In this document: positions 1 through 9,962 of the stretch, in pieces
Numbering within the stretch: position 1 is the stretch's first letter
Layout: every line of letters starts with the position of its first letter
Origin: Moesziomyces globuligerus
Taxonomy: Eukaryota > Basidiomycota > Ustilaginomycetes > Ustilaginales > Ustilaginaceae
Assembly: GCA_030849465.1 (NCBI GenBank)
Contig: JARVLF010000017.1
Coordinates: 248,001-312,000, forward strand
Direction: 5' to 3'
DNA length: 64,000 nucleotides
Notes under the pieces: model-generated
The model's database searches: none
Told to the model about the DNA's origin: nothing
The model's input: the letters and a program-made list of their open reading frames with translations, nothing else
Position numbers and translations under genes: made by a program

Positions 1-3000
1 AAGTATCCCTACGTTGCCTCGGAGGTCCTCAGCTGCAGCGAGGTGTGGCCCATCATCGACGCCGTCTTTTCCGATCCCAACGAGTTCCTTGTCCCTTTCT
101 GGAACGCGGTGCTGACATCGACGCCATCGGTCTCGCAAGCACCTTTGCCCATGCACTCGCATCCCCTCTTCGCCGAGAATACCGCTTCCGCATCTCACGG
201 CTCTGCCAGCTCGTCGGCCTCCACCTCGCCCTCTCCGCATCTCAGCGTCACCAACTTCGCCGACTACTCCAACACCGCATCAGGCAACGGTGGCAGCTCC
301 CGCTCCTCTTCCGACTCGGAATCCGAGCCCGAGGGTAGGTTGCGCGCCACCAGCGCCCTTGAAAATGGGCCTGGCCGCGGCGTACTTGCCGGCTACTGGG
401 CCAAGGTCAACGGCGCCTACCTCGAACGCAAGCCCATCGAGATGCTCGACTTTATCAAGGAGCAACCTCGCATCGTGGAGCGTTTCGTTGCGCATCTCGA
501 GACGCCCGCCGTCGTCGATCTGCTCTTCCGCATCATTCAGATGGAGGAGACCGTGCGCACGGCCGGTCAAAGCACCGATATCATCGACTGGCTCTCGTCG
601 CAGGACTTGATATCGCGCACCGTCGACCTGCTGGCGCCCAACTACTCCGTCGACATCCACAACACAGTCTCCGAGCTCCTCAAGGCGATGATTGCGCTCT
701 CGGCACCGTCACCCGCGGCGCTCAATCAGGGGCAGGGGCCGGAGCTCATGGGCGTTCCTAGTGAAGGGCAGGAGAACGCGGGCGGCATCAACAATCGCCT
801 GGTGCGGGAGCTGGCAAGCGAGCCCATCGTCCGCAAGATGGTTGGCTATATGCTCGACTCGCAGCTGCCTCAACAGCTGCATCGCCGATTGACCGACGTG
901 GCAGACGAACAGCTGTCCCAGCTGTCTCTGCAGGATCTGAAGAAGCCTTCGCTTCGCCGCGATGGATCGCTGTCAACCCTCCAAGAGGGTGTTGCGTCGT
1001 CCTCCGCCTTGGATGACGACGACGATGACGACGAGTCCTTTGCTCGCCCCCTGAACCCGCGCGAGTTCCCCGCCTCAGAGTCTCGCTCGCCCGGAAGCCA
1101 CGACCATCGAGGTTCGACCGCTACCGTCCGTCCGGATAATCTCTTCCCCCCCGTGTCGGCTCCGACCGTGCCTATCACGGCCGAGACGTGCAGCTCAACG
1201 CTCGTCACCTGCATCGGCGTCTTTATCGAGCTTATTCGCAAGAATAACAGCGACTACTTCGAGCAACATTTGCTCCGCACTCTGCACAACCATCTTGTCA
1301 AGAGGCAGAGCGAGCTCACGGAGAAGCGATTCCAGGCCACCGCGAAGCCTTCCGCCTCGGATTTCGACAGCGACGGCGAACCGACGAGGGAGTATGTCGA
1401 CAGATTGGCAGTGCAGATCAGAGCTTGCCGTGATCTGGAAGAGAAGCAGATCAGCGCTGAGGAAAAGCAAATCAAAGCTGATTTCCTCGAGGAGGAGGAG
1501 GAGGAGGACGTGCAGGGCTTGGAGGAGGCTATGGCCGAAATCGTCGACAAGATGGGTCTCGTCCATCTCGGGCCAATGCTTCGAGTGCTTTCGGAAAGGC
1601 TGTCCGATTTCCAGCAGCTCATCAACGAGCCTCGAGAGCGCGATATCACGGTGCCGACTTCGGTCGGTGACGTGGCACCGCTGACCTTTGAACGATACAG
1701 GATCACCGAGCTCTACGCCGAATTGCTCCACTGCTCCAACATGGCGTTGCTCAACCGGGCGCCGGGCGAAGGACCGCAGTACTCGGAAGATGGCGTGCTT
1801 GTGGGCGGGTTGGAAGGTCTGCAGACGCTTGCAAGGACACTGCAAGGCGGCGATGGCCCCGAAGTCGACGACACGTCGACTGGCGCGGTCGGAGATGACA
1901 GCCAAAGCCCCGATGACGCCGCTGCCAAGGCGGAAGCGTCTGCGACAGGCGAGACCGAAAAAGCGTCCACGCCATCCACGAATCCGGTGACGGGACACAG
2001 CCGCGAAAAGTCCAGCACCGATGCTTCCACGGAATCCACCAACGAAGAGGATGACGAGGCGCTGCTCAACGAAGTCTCTCTCGCTGACAAGCCCGCCACC
2101 GAGAGCAGCTCGGGCGCTCTCAGCGAAACCTCGACGCAGGATAGGGATATGTACAGCAGGAGCCCGAGCATCACGACGAGCGATGCGGTGGACGATGACA
2201 AAGCCGACGCGGCCTCGATCCGCTCCGCCGTGTCGGGCCTGTCGCTCGCCGAGCTGACTGCACCGCGACTTTCAGGTCCGCCCAGCCCCATCGATGAGGC
2301 CAAGGAGTACGTGGTGGGCGACTTGCTGAAGCGCAAGTTCCTCGAGTGTGGCATCCTGCCGTCGCTGCTCGACTTGTTCTTTGAGTATCCTTGGAACAAC
2401 TTCCTGCACAACGTCGTATACGACATCCTGCAGCAGTGCTTCAACGGTCGCATGGACGTCGGTCTCAACCGCAAGCTCACCGTGGCGGTCTTCGATCAGG
2501 GCCACCTGACAGCGCGCATTGTCGAGGGGCGTCGACGCAACGAGGAGTCGGTCGCTCAGCCCCGCCGCATCCGCCTGGGCTACATGGGCCACATGAACCT
2601 CATCGCCGAGGAGACGGTCAAGTTGCTGGAGCGCTATCCGCTCGAGATCGCGCGACCGGTCGAGGCGTTTACGGAGCGCGAGGAGTGGCGCCAGGTGGTG
2701 TCGGAGACGCTCGAGGAGATCCGCGAGAAGGAGGGCGGGCCGCTGGCGTTCAACCGCGGCCACGAAGGCATATCCATGCCGTTTGGCTCAGGCGCCGAGG
2801 ATGACGACGACGACGGCGGTATCGGCGGCGCGGGTAGCAGCTCGTTCGCCAGCTACCTCTCTTCGCAGATCGGCGGGGCGGCTGGCTCGGACGACGATGA
2901 TAGCGATGACGAGGCGTCCTGGCTGTCGAGCGAGATGAAGCGCGGCGGATCAGGTGACAAGGATGGCAGCGGCTTCGACGACGCCTTTGCGCCGCATCAC

Positions 3001-3636
3001 AGCACGGGCGGTGGCAGCGGCGAGCTGGGCGACGAGGACGAAGACGACGACTGGGGCCCATTCTCGGACGCAAACGCTTCGGGAGCCACGCAGACGGCCG
3101 ACTCAAACTCGAATCCGTTTGCCGAGAACCTCACGCCGGCTGACTGGTCGGCACAATTCAGACGCGAGTACCATGACGAGGAGGGCACAGGTGCCGTCCA
3201 GGAGGTCGACTCGGACGAGGACGATGATGACGAAGACGACGAGGAGGTCGGCGAAGCGGCGAGCAGTGCGCAAGCGAACGCGCTCGGTTCGAGTCCGCTG
3301 TCGCCCAAGGCGCTGGCGGCGATGGCTACCGGTTCGGACGTGGTGAGCCAAGCACATGCTCGACGCCCGTCGCTCGGCCACCTCGAGACGGCGGGGCTGG
3401 GCGATGCGAGCGCCAGCCACGGCCGTCGCGGTTCGCTCGGCTCGTCAGGACCCGAGATCTCCGAGGTGACGGATGTCGAGGCCCCGCTGGGCCCGGGCAT
3501 CTCGACTACCGTCTCGCAGAACGAGGACGGCAAGCTGCAGCGCACGCTCGCGGACGGCACCACCGTCGTCGTGCCGCTCGACGAGGCGGCGCTAGACTCG
3601 CTCTCGCCCACCAAGACAACAGCCGAAGAGTCGTAG
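1..3636 (+). CDS. SAPS-domain protein (Sit4/PP6 phosphatase-associated subunit), 5' truncated
   Basis: The frame is open from base 1, and the first in-window residues (KYPYVASEVLSCSEVW) already belong to the SAPS domain, so the true start lies left of the window. At least 1211 residues are present. Conserved SAPS blocks are visible: PFWNAVLTS, the GYWAKVNGAYLERKP segment, LEMPAVVDLLFRII-like helices, and later FLECGILPSLLDLFFEYPWNNFLHNVVYDI. The C-terminal third is acidic and low-complexity (runs of Asp/Glu and Ser), as in yeast SAP proteins and S. pombe Ekc1. Known family role: SAPS proteins bind Sit4/PP6-type catalytic subunits and direct them in cell-cycle and TOR-linked signalling. No intron is seen. 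It converges on profilin with a gap of about 255 bp. Family assignment is strong; which SAP paralogue it is cannot be told. Confidence 0.9.
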   Translation, partial: KYPYVASEVLSCSEVWPIIDAVFSDPNEFLVPFWNAVLTSTPSVSQAPLPMHSHPLFAENTASASHGSASSSASTSPSPHLSVTNFADYSNTASGNGGSSRSSSDSESEPEGRLRATSALENGPGRGVLAGYWAKVNGAYLERKPIEMLDFIKEQPRIVERFVAHLETPAVVDLLFRIIQMEETVRTAGQSTDIIDWLSSQDLISRTVDLLAPNYSVDIHNTVSELLKAMIALSAPSPAALNQGQGPELMGVPSEGQENAGGINNRLVRELASEPIVRKMVGYMLDSQLPQQLHRRLTDVADEQLSQLSLQDLKKPSLRRDGSLSTLQEGVASSSALDDDDDDDESFARPLNPREFPASESRSPGSHDHRGSTATVRPDNLFPPVSAPTVPITAETCSSTLVTCIGVFIELIRKNNSDYFEQHLLRTLHNHLVKRQSELTEKRFQATAKPSASDFDSDGEPTREYVDRLAVQIRACRDLEEKQISAEEKQIKADFLEEEEEEDVQGLEEAMAEIVDKMGLVHLGPMLRVLSERLSDFQQLINEPRERDITVPTSVGDVAPLTFERYRITELYAELLHCSNMALLNRAPGEGPQYSEDGVLVGGLEGLQTLARTLQGGDGPEVDDTSTGAVGDDSQSPDDAAAKAEASATGETEKASTPSTNPVTGHSREKSSTDASTESTNEEDDEALLNEVSLADKPATESSSGALSETSTQDRDMYSRSPSITTSDAVDDDKADAASIRSAVSGLSLAELTAPRLSGPPSPIDEAKEYVVGDLLKRKFLECGILPSLLDLFFEYPWNNFLHNVVYDILQQCFNGRMDVGLNRKLTVAVFDQGHLTARIVEGRRRNEESVAQPRRIRLGYMGHMNLIAEETVKLLERYPLEIARPVEAFTEREEWRQVVSETLEEIREKEGGPLAFNRGHEGISMPFGSGAEDDDDDGGIGGAGSSSFASYLSSQIGGAAGSDDDDSDDEASWLSSEMKRGGSGDKDGSGFDDAFAPHHSTGGGSGELGDEDEDDDWGPFSDANASGATQTADSNSNPFAENLTPADWSAQFRREYHDEEGTGAVQEVDSDEDDDDEDDEEVGEAASSAQANALGSSPLSPKALAAMATGSDVVSQAHARRPSLGHLETAGLGDASASHGRRGSLGSSGPEISEVTDVEAPLGPGISTTVSQNEDGKLQRTLADGTTVVVPLDEAALDSLSPTKTTAEES

Positions 3637-3891
3637 TGCGCATACACGCATTTTCCCCCCACAAAAAAAAGCACCCCAGATCCCTCCCCAACTGGCCGTG
3701 CAATCTTCAGTTTCTATAGACGCGTACTGTAACCTTTCTTGACGGCGCGCTGTGCCTGTGCGTCGGGATGTGGCGGCGGGGAAGGACACGATGAGGTGCA
3801 GAGTTCAAAGGACGGGAGGTTCAGAGTACGAAAGGGAGCTATGATTTCGATTTAGGATTGTGGGGAGATTGGGAGGGCGGAGGGGTTAAGA

Positions 3892-4444
3892 TTAGTATCC
3901 GACGGAGACGAGGTAATCGCCGAGGCCTTCTGCGACCTTGTTTGCGTCGCCGGGGACGATGGGGGCGACGTAGACGCATACGAGGACTGCCTGGTTGGTC
4001 TTGACGGCGACAAAGCCATCCGCCTGTGAAATCGCGCGATGGAAGGGAGAAGGGTCAGTGGTGCTGTCACCAGCGTTTCTGTTTTTGGATTCGAGATGGG
4101 TGAGGACTTACGGCCTGCTTGCCGTAGATGGTCTTTGGTGTGACGCCGAGGGTGAAGTACTTCTTGCCGTTGGCACGGACGCCGCCGGCCTGGAGACCCG
4201 AGGGGTCATCGAATCCGGCGATGATCGCCTTCTGCTCCTCGGCCGAAACCTAGATACGCAAGCCCAGGTCCAGGAAAACGTCAGCATATCGCTAATCTCT
4301 AAAGAGAGAAGGCAAGGTGGGGATTGTGCTTACGTTGAAGTCGGAGCTGGTAGCCCAGACACCACCTTTGAGACCGATGATGGCGGCCTGGGTGATCTTG
4401 CCCGTGCCGACGAGGTTGTTGTCGACGTAGCCCTGCCAAGACAT
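3892..4444 (-). CDS. pfy1: Profilin (three exons)
   Basis: Exons on the minus strand are 4444-4334, 4249-4112 and 4023-3892. The introns are 84 and 88 nt, with GTAAG donors and CTAG/ACAG acceptors. The spliced product is 126 residues, the usual fungal profilin length. It begins MSWQGYVDNNLVGTGKITQAA and ends with the actin/poly-proline-binding helix GDANKVAEGLGDYLVSVGY. Trp3 and the C-terminal Tyr, which form the poly-proline site in profilins, are present. Known role: a cytosolic G-actin-binding protein that feeds formins and recharges actin with ATP. It is transcribed divergently from triosephosphate isomerase across about 640 bp. The minus-strand leader is CA-rich. All three exon junctions keep frame and homology, so the model is firm. 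Confidence 0.96.
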
Positions 4445-5088
4445 GTTTAGCAAAGTATGCAAGTTGAGAGGAGCGAGGGAGGATGCGGTTCGGTGTGTGC
4501 GTGGGTGTGTGCGTGGGTGGGTGCGGGTGGTGGAGGATGGTGTTGGTTTCGCGTGATGACGAGTGCTTGTCAGGGGAACTCTTGGCCGAGCAGCGTACCA
4601 CGCACGGTTACCCGGACGAAAGTGTTGGTCCAAGCGGGCCCGCGTAGCCTCGCACCAGCCTTCCACCTACGAAGCCAAAGCTGACGCCTTGTGGAGGCCA
4701 GCGAAAAGAAAAAAAGATCGACGCAGAGTGCAAGATCGTCGGCCGCAGTGCTCTGGTTGGGAAAATGCACAAATCGATCCCGATGCAACCTCCTCTGCGT
4801 CGAGCCCTGGATCTTTCCGCGCGCCCCGTGCTTATCCGGGATGATCTTGATCGCAGCGAGTTGCGAGTTGCAGCCGCAATTCGACGCACAGGCGCGCCAG
4901 GGCGCCCTTTTTCGCACGCAGCTTGTGGAGTTTCCGCAAAGCCCAACAGCTGCCACGGTTGGCTGGGCACCGCAACTCCTTCCATGCTCCCATCAACCTC
5001 GCCTCGGCTCTTTGCACGTTTCTTCTCAATCCACACATCCTCCCTCTACCCCTCAACTCAAGCCGCATCCCGCGCAGATACATCCAAA
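4445..5088. promoter_or_regulatory. Divergent promoter between profilin and triosephosphate isomerase
   Basis: This is a 644-bp gene-free stretch between two highly expressed housekeeping genes facing away from each other. On the profilin side (4493-4530) lies a GTGTGTGCGTGG-type tandem repeat, giving a CA-rich profilin leader. On the TPI side (about 4980-5088) the sense strand is C/T-rich up to the ATG. No TATA box is obvious on either side. Confidence 0.6.
4493..4530. repeat. GT-rich tandem repeat (12-bp unit) in the profilin leader
   Basis: Unit GTGTGTGCGTGG occurs twice exactly (4493-4504, 4505-4516) and continues as a degenerate GTGGGTGCGGGTGG. On the profilin sense strand it reads as CA-rich, so it is probably an untranslated-leader microsatellite. 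Confidence 0.7.
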
Positions 5089-5921
<833 letters not shown>

Positions 5922-6263
5922 CTAGCTCGCGCGTCCGCCAGGATCTGATTGCATGGTCCGGTCGACGCATAGCTTGTAAACATGTGCGCGCGCAGCTAGC
6001 ACAGTGATCGACTCGCACAGGCGAGCAGCGAATACAACGTTCCCACCCATGCTTCCTTCCCTCCGTCCGCGGCATGCGTCGGCTTTGAACCGGCTCACAT
6101 CGGCTCGTTCCGACTCCAGGGTTTCACACGGTGATGCTTTCGACAAATCCTCACGTGTGCCGCCGCGGTCTGAATCACACGCGTCACTCTGAGCAGCCTT
6201 GTGTCACAGTCTTGATTGCATGAGAGCATCGAAAGATACGACGATGGTGGCTCTGCACCAAGA
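5922..6263. other. Convergent 3' region between TPI and thiolase
   Basis: This is a 342-bp gene-free spacer holding both 3' untranslated regions. A TTGTAAACA element at about 5974-5982 could serve as a TPI 3'-end efficiency or Puf-type site. Nothing else stands out. Confidence 0.45.
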
Positions 6264-7451
6264 TCAGACGCGCTCGATGACGATGGCGATGCCCTGTCCA
6301 CCGCCGATGCAGGCGGCGCCGAGGGCGTACTTCTTATCGAGGCGGATGAGGTTGTGGGTGAGGTTGGCCATGATCCTAGCACCACTAGCGCCGAGCGGGT
6401 GACCGAGGGCGATAGCGCCACCAAAGACGTTTGTCTTTTCGTTGGGCAGTTGGAGCTCCTTCTGCACCGAGAGGAACTGCGCCGCAAAGGCCTCGTTGAC
6501 CTCGATCAGGTCCATGTCGGCAACGCCGAGACCGGCGCGCTTGAGCGCGAGCTTGGCGGCCTCGACGGGTCCGATGCCCATGATGCTAGGCTCGCAGGCG
6601 GTGACACCCCACGAGACGATACGCGCCAGCGGCTTGAGGCCAAACTGCTTGACGGCCTCTTCCGACGCGACGACGTTGGCAGCGGCCCCGTCGCAGATGC
6701 CGCTCGCATTGCCCGCCGAGACGGTGCCGTCCTTCTTGAACACGCTCGGCAGCTTGCCCAGGCTCTCGGTGGTCGTCTTTGCGCGCGGATGCTCGTCGGC
6801 CTCGAAGCTCTCGGTGGTCTTCTTGGTCTTGATCTCGACGGGCGCGATTTCGTCCTTGAACGCTCCGTCGGCGAGCGCCTTCTGGTAGCGCTGCTGCGTC
6901 TGCAGCGCGTATTCGTCGCACTGCTGGCGCGAGATGCCGTACTTGGCCGCGAGGTTCTCGGCAGTGATGCCCATCGGCGTCGGCGTCGGCACCTGGTCCG
7001 TCAGCGCCGCGGCGAGCGAATCGACCAGCTTGAGATCCTGGCCGTAGCGCGTGTTGCCGAACCTCACACCGGAGAGCGTGTAGGGCGCTTGCGACATGGA
7101 CTCGGTGCCTCCGGTCAGCACGACGTTGGCGTCGCCCACGCGGATCTCGTGCACCGCGTTGATGATGCTCTGGAAGCCCGAGCCGCACAGCCGGTTGACC
7201 GTCAGCGCAGGCACGGTCACGGGCAGGCCGGCGTGGTGACCCACGTGACGTGCAAGGTACGCCGCCGTGTTGTCGCTCGCGTGCACATTGCCAAAGATGG
7301 TCGCATCCACCTGCGTCGACGACGGCAGCTCCGCGAGCGCCGCCTTGGACGCAAGTCCGCCGAGCTGCGAGGCGCTGAATCCAGCCAGCTTGCCGCCGAA
7401 CGCGCCGAAGGGCGTGCGCTTGGCAGCCACGATAAATGCTTGAGATGCCAT
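6264..7451 (-). CDS. 3-ketoacyl-CoA thiolase, mitochondrial ACAA2-type
   Basis: The product is 395 residues with an intact thiolase active site: nucleophile Cys89 (NRLCGSGFQS), Asn319 (VNEAF), His351 (GHPLGASG) and Cys381 (CIGGGQG). The whole sequence follows animal ACAA2 more closely than yeast Erg10 or peroxisomal Pot1, for example ARHVGHHAGLP, TGGTESMSQAPY and FKKDGTVSAGNASG. The reaction is thiolytic cleavage of 3-ketoacyl-CoA in beta-oxidation; acetoacetyl-CoA condensation is also possible. ACAA2 proteins use an uncleaved N-terminal import signal, and the N-terminus here begins directly with the fold (MASQAFIVAAKRTPFG). The frame stays open about 80 codons upstream, but that part is compositionally unlike coding sequence, so I start at 7451. 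The location (mitochondrial rather than cytosolic) is inferred. Confidence 0.9.
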   Translation of the reverse strand: MASQAFIVAAKRTPFGAFGGKLAGFSASQLGGLASKAALAELPSSTQVDATIFGNVHASDNTAAYLARHVGHHAGLPVTVPALTVNRLCGSGFQSIINAVHEIRVGDANVVLTGGTESMSQAPYTLSGVRFGNTRYGQDLKLVDSLAAALTDQVPTPTPMGITAENLAAKYGISRQQCDEYALQTQQRYQKALADGAFKDEIAPVEIKTKKTTESFEADEHPRAKTTTESLGKLPSVFKKDGTVSAGNASGICDGAAANVVASEEAVKQFGLKPLARIVSWGVTACEPSIMGIGPVEAAKLALKRAGLGVADMDLIEVNEAFAAQFLSVQKELQLPNEKTNVFGGAIALGHPLGASGARIMANLTHNLIRLDKKYALGAACIGGGQGIAIVIERV

Positions 7452-8528
7452 GATGAGTCTTGTCGCGACAGGGATGACGAGAGCGAGGGGCGGTTTGGAG
7501 GAGCTAAGGCAAGTTGTGGGGTAGAGTTGCAAGGACAAAGACGCGCGGCCAGGCTCGGAAGAATCACACACACGCAGAAACCTCCGTGTGTGCAAGGGAA
7601 AGAGGACTGTGACTGCCCCGGACTGCGCATGAGCCGACGCCCCGGACCAAGGCGAGCCGCAGCAGCCCCGTGCGGGAGCCCCAGATCGCATCGGCGCATC
7701 CGTCTTTCACACTGGACGCCCTTCCGGCCCCTGCCAACCCGGCGTTACCGACCTCGCCTTGCGCATTTTTTTTCCGTCCAAAACCACAGACGGCCTAACA
7801 AGCACCAGCTGCACGCACTTCCACACTCACTCAGCCACACCTCTCTCTCAACCCAGAGCCATCGTCGACGCTGCCTCGTCCCAAGCCACCCTGCACGTCA
7901 AGCGATGTCACACCGAGAGAAAAGAATCCTAGCTGCAGCGTTGCAGCGTCCCTTGCGAGTATGATTAGAGACCCATGCAAACAAGCCTACGAGTGCGAAT
8001 GCGAGTGATACAGGAGTGGATGATGCGACACGACAGAAGAGACAACGAGACGGAAGCGATTAGGCAGACGGGACAGCGGTGTGCGTGCATGACACCCAGA
8101 AACGAGCGAGAGCGAGAGAGAGAGAGTGAGAGGGTCGGGGAGGGAAGGAGTTGGCCGGAGACGGTAGCGGGTGATGACGAGCGCTGAGCAGCCAAGTGCG
8201 GGGGAGACCCTTCGAGTATGCTTGGTAATGTACAGATGCTGCTGGCGGGCTGTGGAAAAGAGTGCGATCGAAACGAGACTGAGAAATAGAGAAGAGAAGA
8301 TGCGGAAAGCGAGGCGAAGGAACGGCCTTGCCAGAGTCGGCCACACGCGTGACGATGCACATCGTCGGCATCAAGCTCCAATGTGAGCTGGCGACGGTGC
8401 GGCACGCATGCTCCCGACCGAGGAATGGCCCTGCGAGTATCTTGACTCGATCAGCGAGAGCCACAGGTCCGTCTTGGGACGATATCGAGAGCGTTGGAGC
8501 AATCTCCAACATACGGATGGTTGGACGC
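7452..8528. other. Gene-free region: thiolase promoter and bZIP 3' region
   Basis: About 1.1 kb between two minus-strand genes. Around 8090-8340 the plus strand is strongly G/A-rich, including a (GA)n run at about 8108-8131, so any minus-strand transcript is C/T-rich there, as is typical of fungal leaders. No ORF here has recognisable protein features. Confidence 0.4.
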
Positions 8529-9962
8529 CTACAGTGTTTGCGACTCGAGCTTCAGGCTGCCCGAGAAGCCACGACGAGCGGCGAGCGAGCGTCGGCTGTC
8601 GAACGCCATACCAGCGTCGAGCTGCTGGCCATCCGCCTGGCTCTGCGAGACGGCCGCCTCCGCGTCGGCACCTGCACTCGTCGACGGCGTCTGCGCCATG
8701 TTGATCCACGGCGAGATCGTCCAGCCGTCGCCGGCGGCGCCATTGCCGCCCATCATGTTGGATAAGCCGAGTGCGCCGGGCGTCATGCCCATCGACTTGC
8801 TCAACGCGGCCAGATCCGAGTGGCGAAACTCGGGCAGCGCCAGCTGGCCAGGCATGTCTGCGCCCGTCGACATCCACGACGCACTGCCGTCGTACTGCAT
8901 CCTCGGCGGCGTCGGCGCGGCTGCTGCGGGCTTGACCGCCTCCGTCGCGCCAAACGGCATCGAATGGATGCTGTCCATGCAGTTGGCCATCACCTCGTCC
9001 GAGCTCGGCGCCATCGGCGCCGCCGACGCGGCGCTCGGGTCGCTCGTTTCGGCTCGAGCTGCTGCGCCTGTGGTCGCCTTGGACGCTCGGTTCGCAGCCG
9101 AGCCGAGCGAAGAGGGAGAGGGTGCGAGTGGCGGCCCGACAACGCTCGGCGGACGGTAGGCGCGCTGGATCTTGGTCGACGGGCCCTGCTCCGAATCGGA
9201 ATGGTCCGTGGGCACCGTGAGCTCGGTGAGATCGCTGCCGTGGCGAGACAGGTGGGCGCGAGCGTCAAAGGGGCTCAGCAGCGTGCTGCTCCTGCGGTGC
9301 GTGAGGGGCGAGAAAGAGCTTCGGCGGCTAGCCTCTTCGGACTGTGGTAGGCTCTCGTCTGTCGAGTCCATCGAGGGCAAGGGGAGGCCGTTGGCAAACG
9401 ACGGGCCCGAGACCGACGAGCCGCTCGCGAGCGACGTGCGGTGCGTAGCGCTGGGGGCGATGGTGGAGCCAAAGACGGGATGCGTCGTGTGCATGGGATG
9501 CTGTGATGTCGACCAAGGCGCCGAGGTCGGCCCTAGCCCCAGATTCTGCATAGCTGTCGATGTGAAGCTCTGCGAGCGGTGTCGGATGCGGCTGTGCGGG
9601 ACGCTCTGTACAAACACATCGACGCCGAGGTCGACCGAGGCTCGTTGGGGCAGCGGGTGCGACGTCTGGGTCGAAGGCACGGCCTGGTGGATGCACGCAA
9701 TCTGCTCGGCCAGCGTTTGGTTTTCGGCACGCATGCGGGCAAGCGCCTCCCTGAGAAAGTGGCTCTCCTCCTCCTGGCTTTGAGCACGACGATGCAGGTC
9801 GGCCAGCTGCGCCTCGAGCTGCATCGTGTATTCTTCCTTGCGCTCGCGGAGCCGACGCTGTGCGTTGCGGTTCTGCTCCTTGCGCCGTGCAATCTGCCGG
9901 AGGCGCTCGGCGTCGAGCACCTCATCGGTGTTTCTGTTGGTGGATCGCATGGCGACTGGCAT
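8529..9962 (-). CDS. bZIP transcription factor (AP-1/Yap-like basic region)
   Basis: From the first in-frame ATG (9962) the product is 477 residues. A basic region lies at about residues 22-44 (RRKEQNRNAQRRLRERKEEY), with the N-x-x-A-Q-x-x-x-R signature of the fungal AP-1/Yap/Pap1 group but Leu where Phe is usual. A leucine/methionine zipper follows to about residue 90. The rest is Ser/Pro-rich and probably regulatory. There is no obvious Cys-rich redox domain of Yap1 type, so an oxidative-stress role is not supported. It should act as a nuclear DNA-binding dimer. The frame is open upstream of 9962 without an ATG, so a spliced upstream exon is possible. An ATG at 9950 is an alternative start. 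Confidence 0.85.
   Translation of the reverse strand: MPVAMRSTNRNTDEVLDAERLRQIARRKEQNRNAQRRLRERKEEYTMQLEAQLADLHRRAQSQEEESHFLREALARMRAENQTLAEQIACIHQAVPSTQTSHPLPQRASVDLGVDVFVQSVPHSRIRHRSQSFTSTAMQNLGLGPTSAPWSTSQHPMHTTHPVFGSTIAPSATHRTSLASGSSVSGPSFANGLPLPSMDSTDESLPQSEEASRRSSFSPLTHRRSSTLLSPFDARAHLSRHGSDLTELTVPTDHSDSEQGPSTKIQRAYRPPSVVGPPLAPSPSSLGSAANRASKATTGAAARAETSDPSAASAAPMAPSSDEVMANCMDSIHSMPFGATEAVKPAAAAPTPPRMQYDGSASWMSTGADMPGQLALPEFRHSDLAALSKSMGMTPGALGLSNMMGGNGAAGDGWTISPWINMAQTPSTSAGADAEAAVSQSQADGQQLDAGMAFDSRRSLAARRGFSGSLKLESQTL

Noticed and set aside
6216..7964. 582-codon plus-strand ORF
   Set aside because: Antisense to the thiolase, whose catalytic motifs are intact on the minus strand. The plus-strand product shows no conserved domain.
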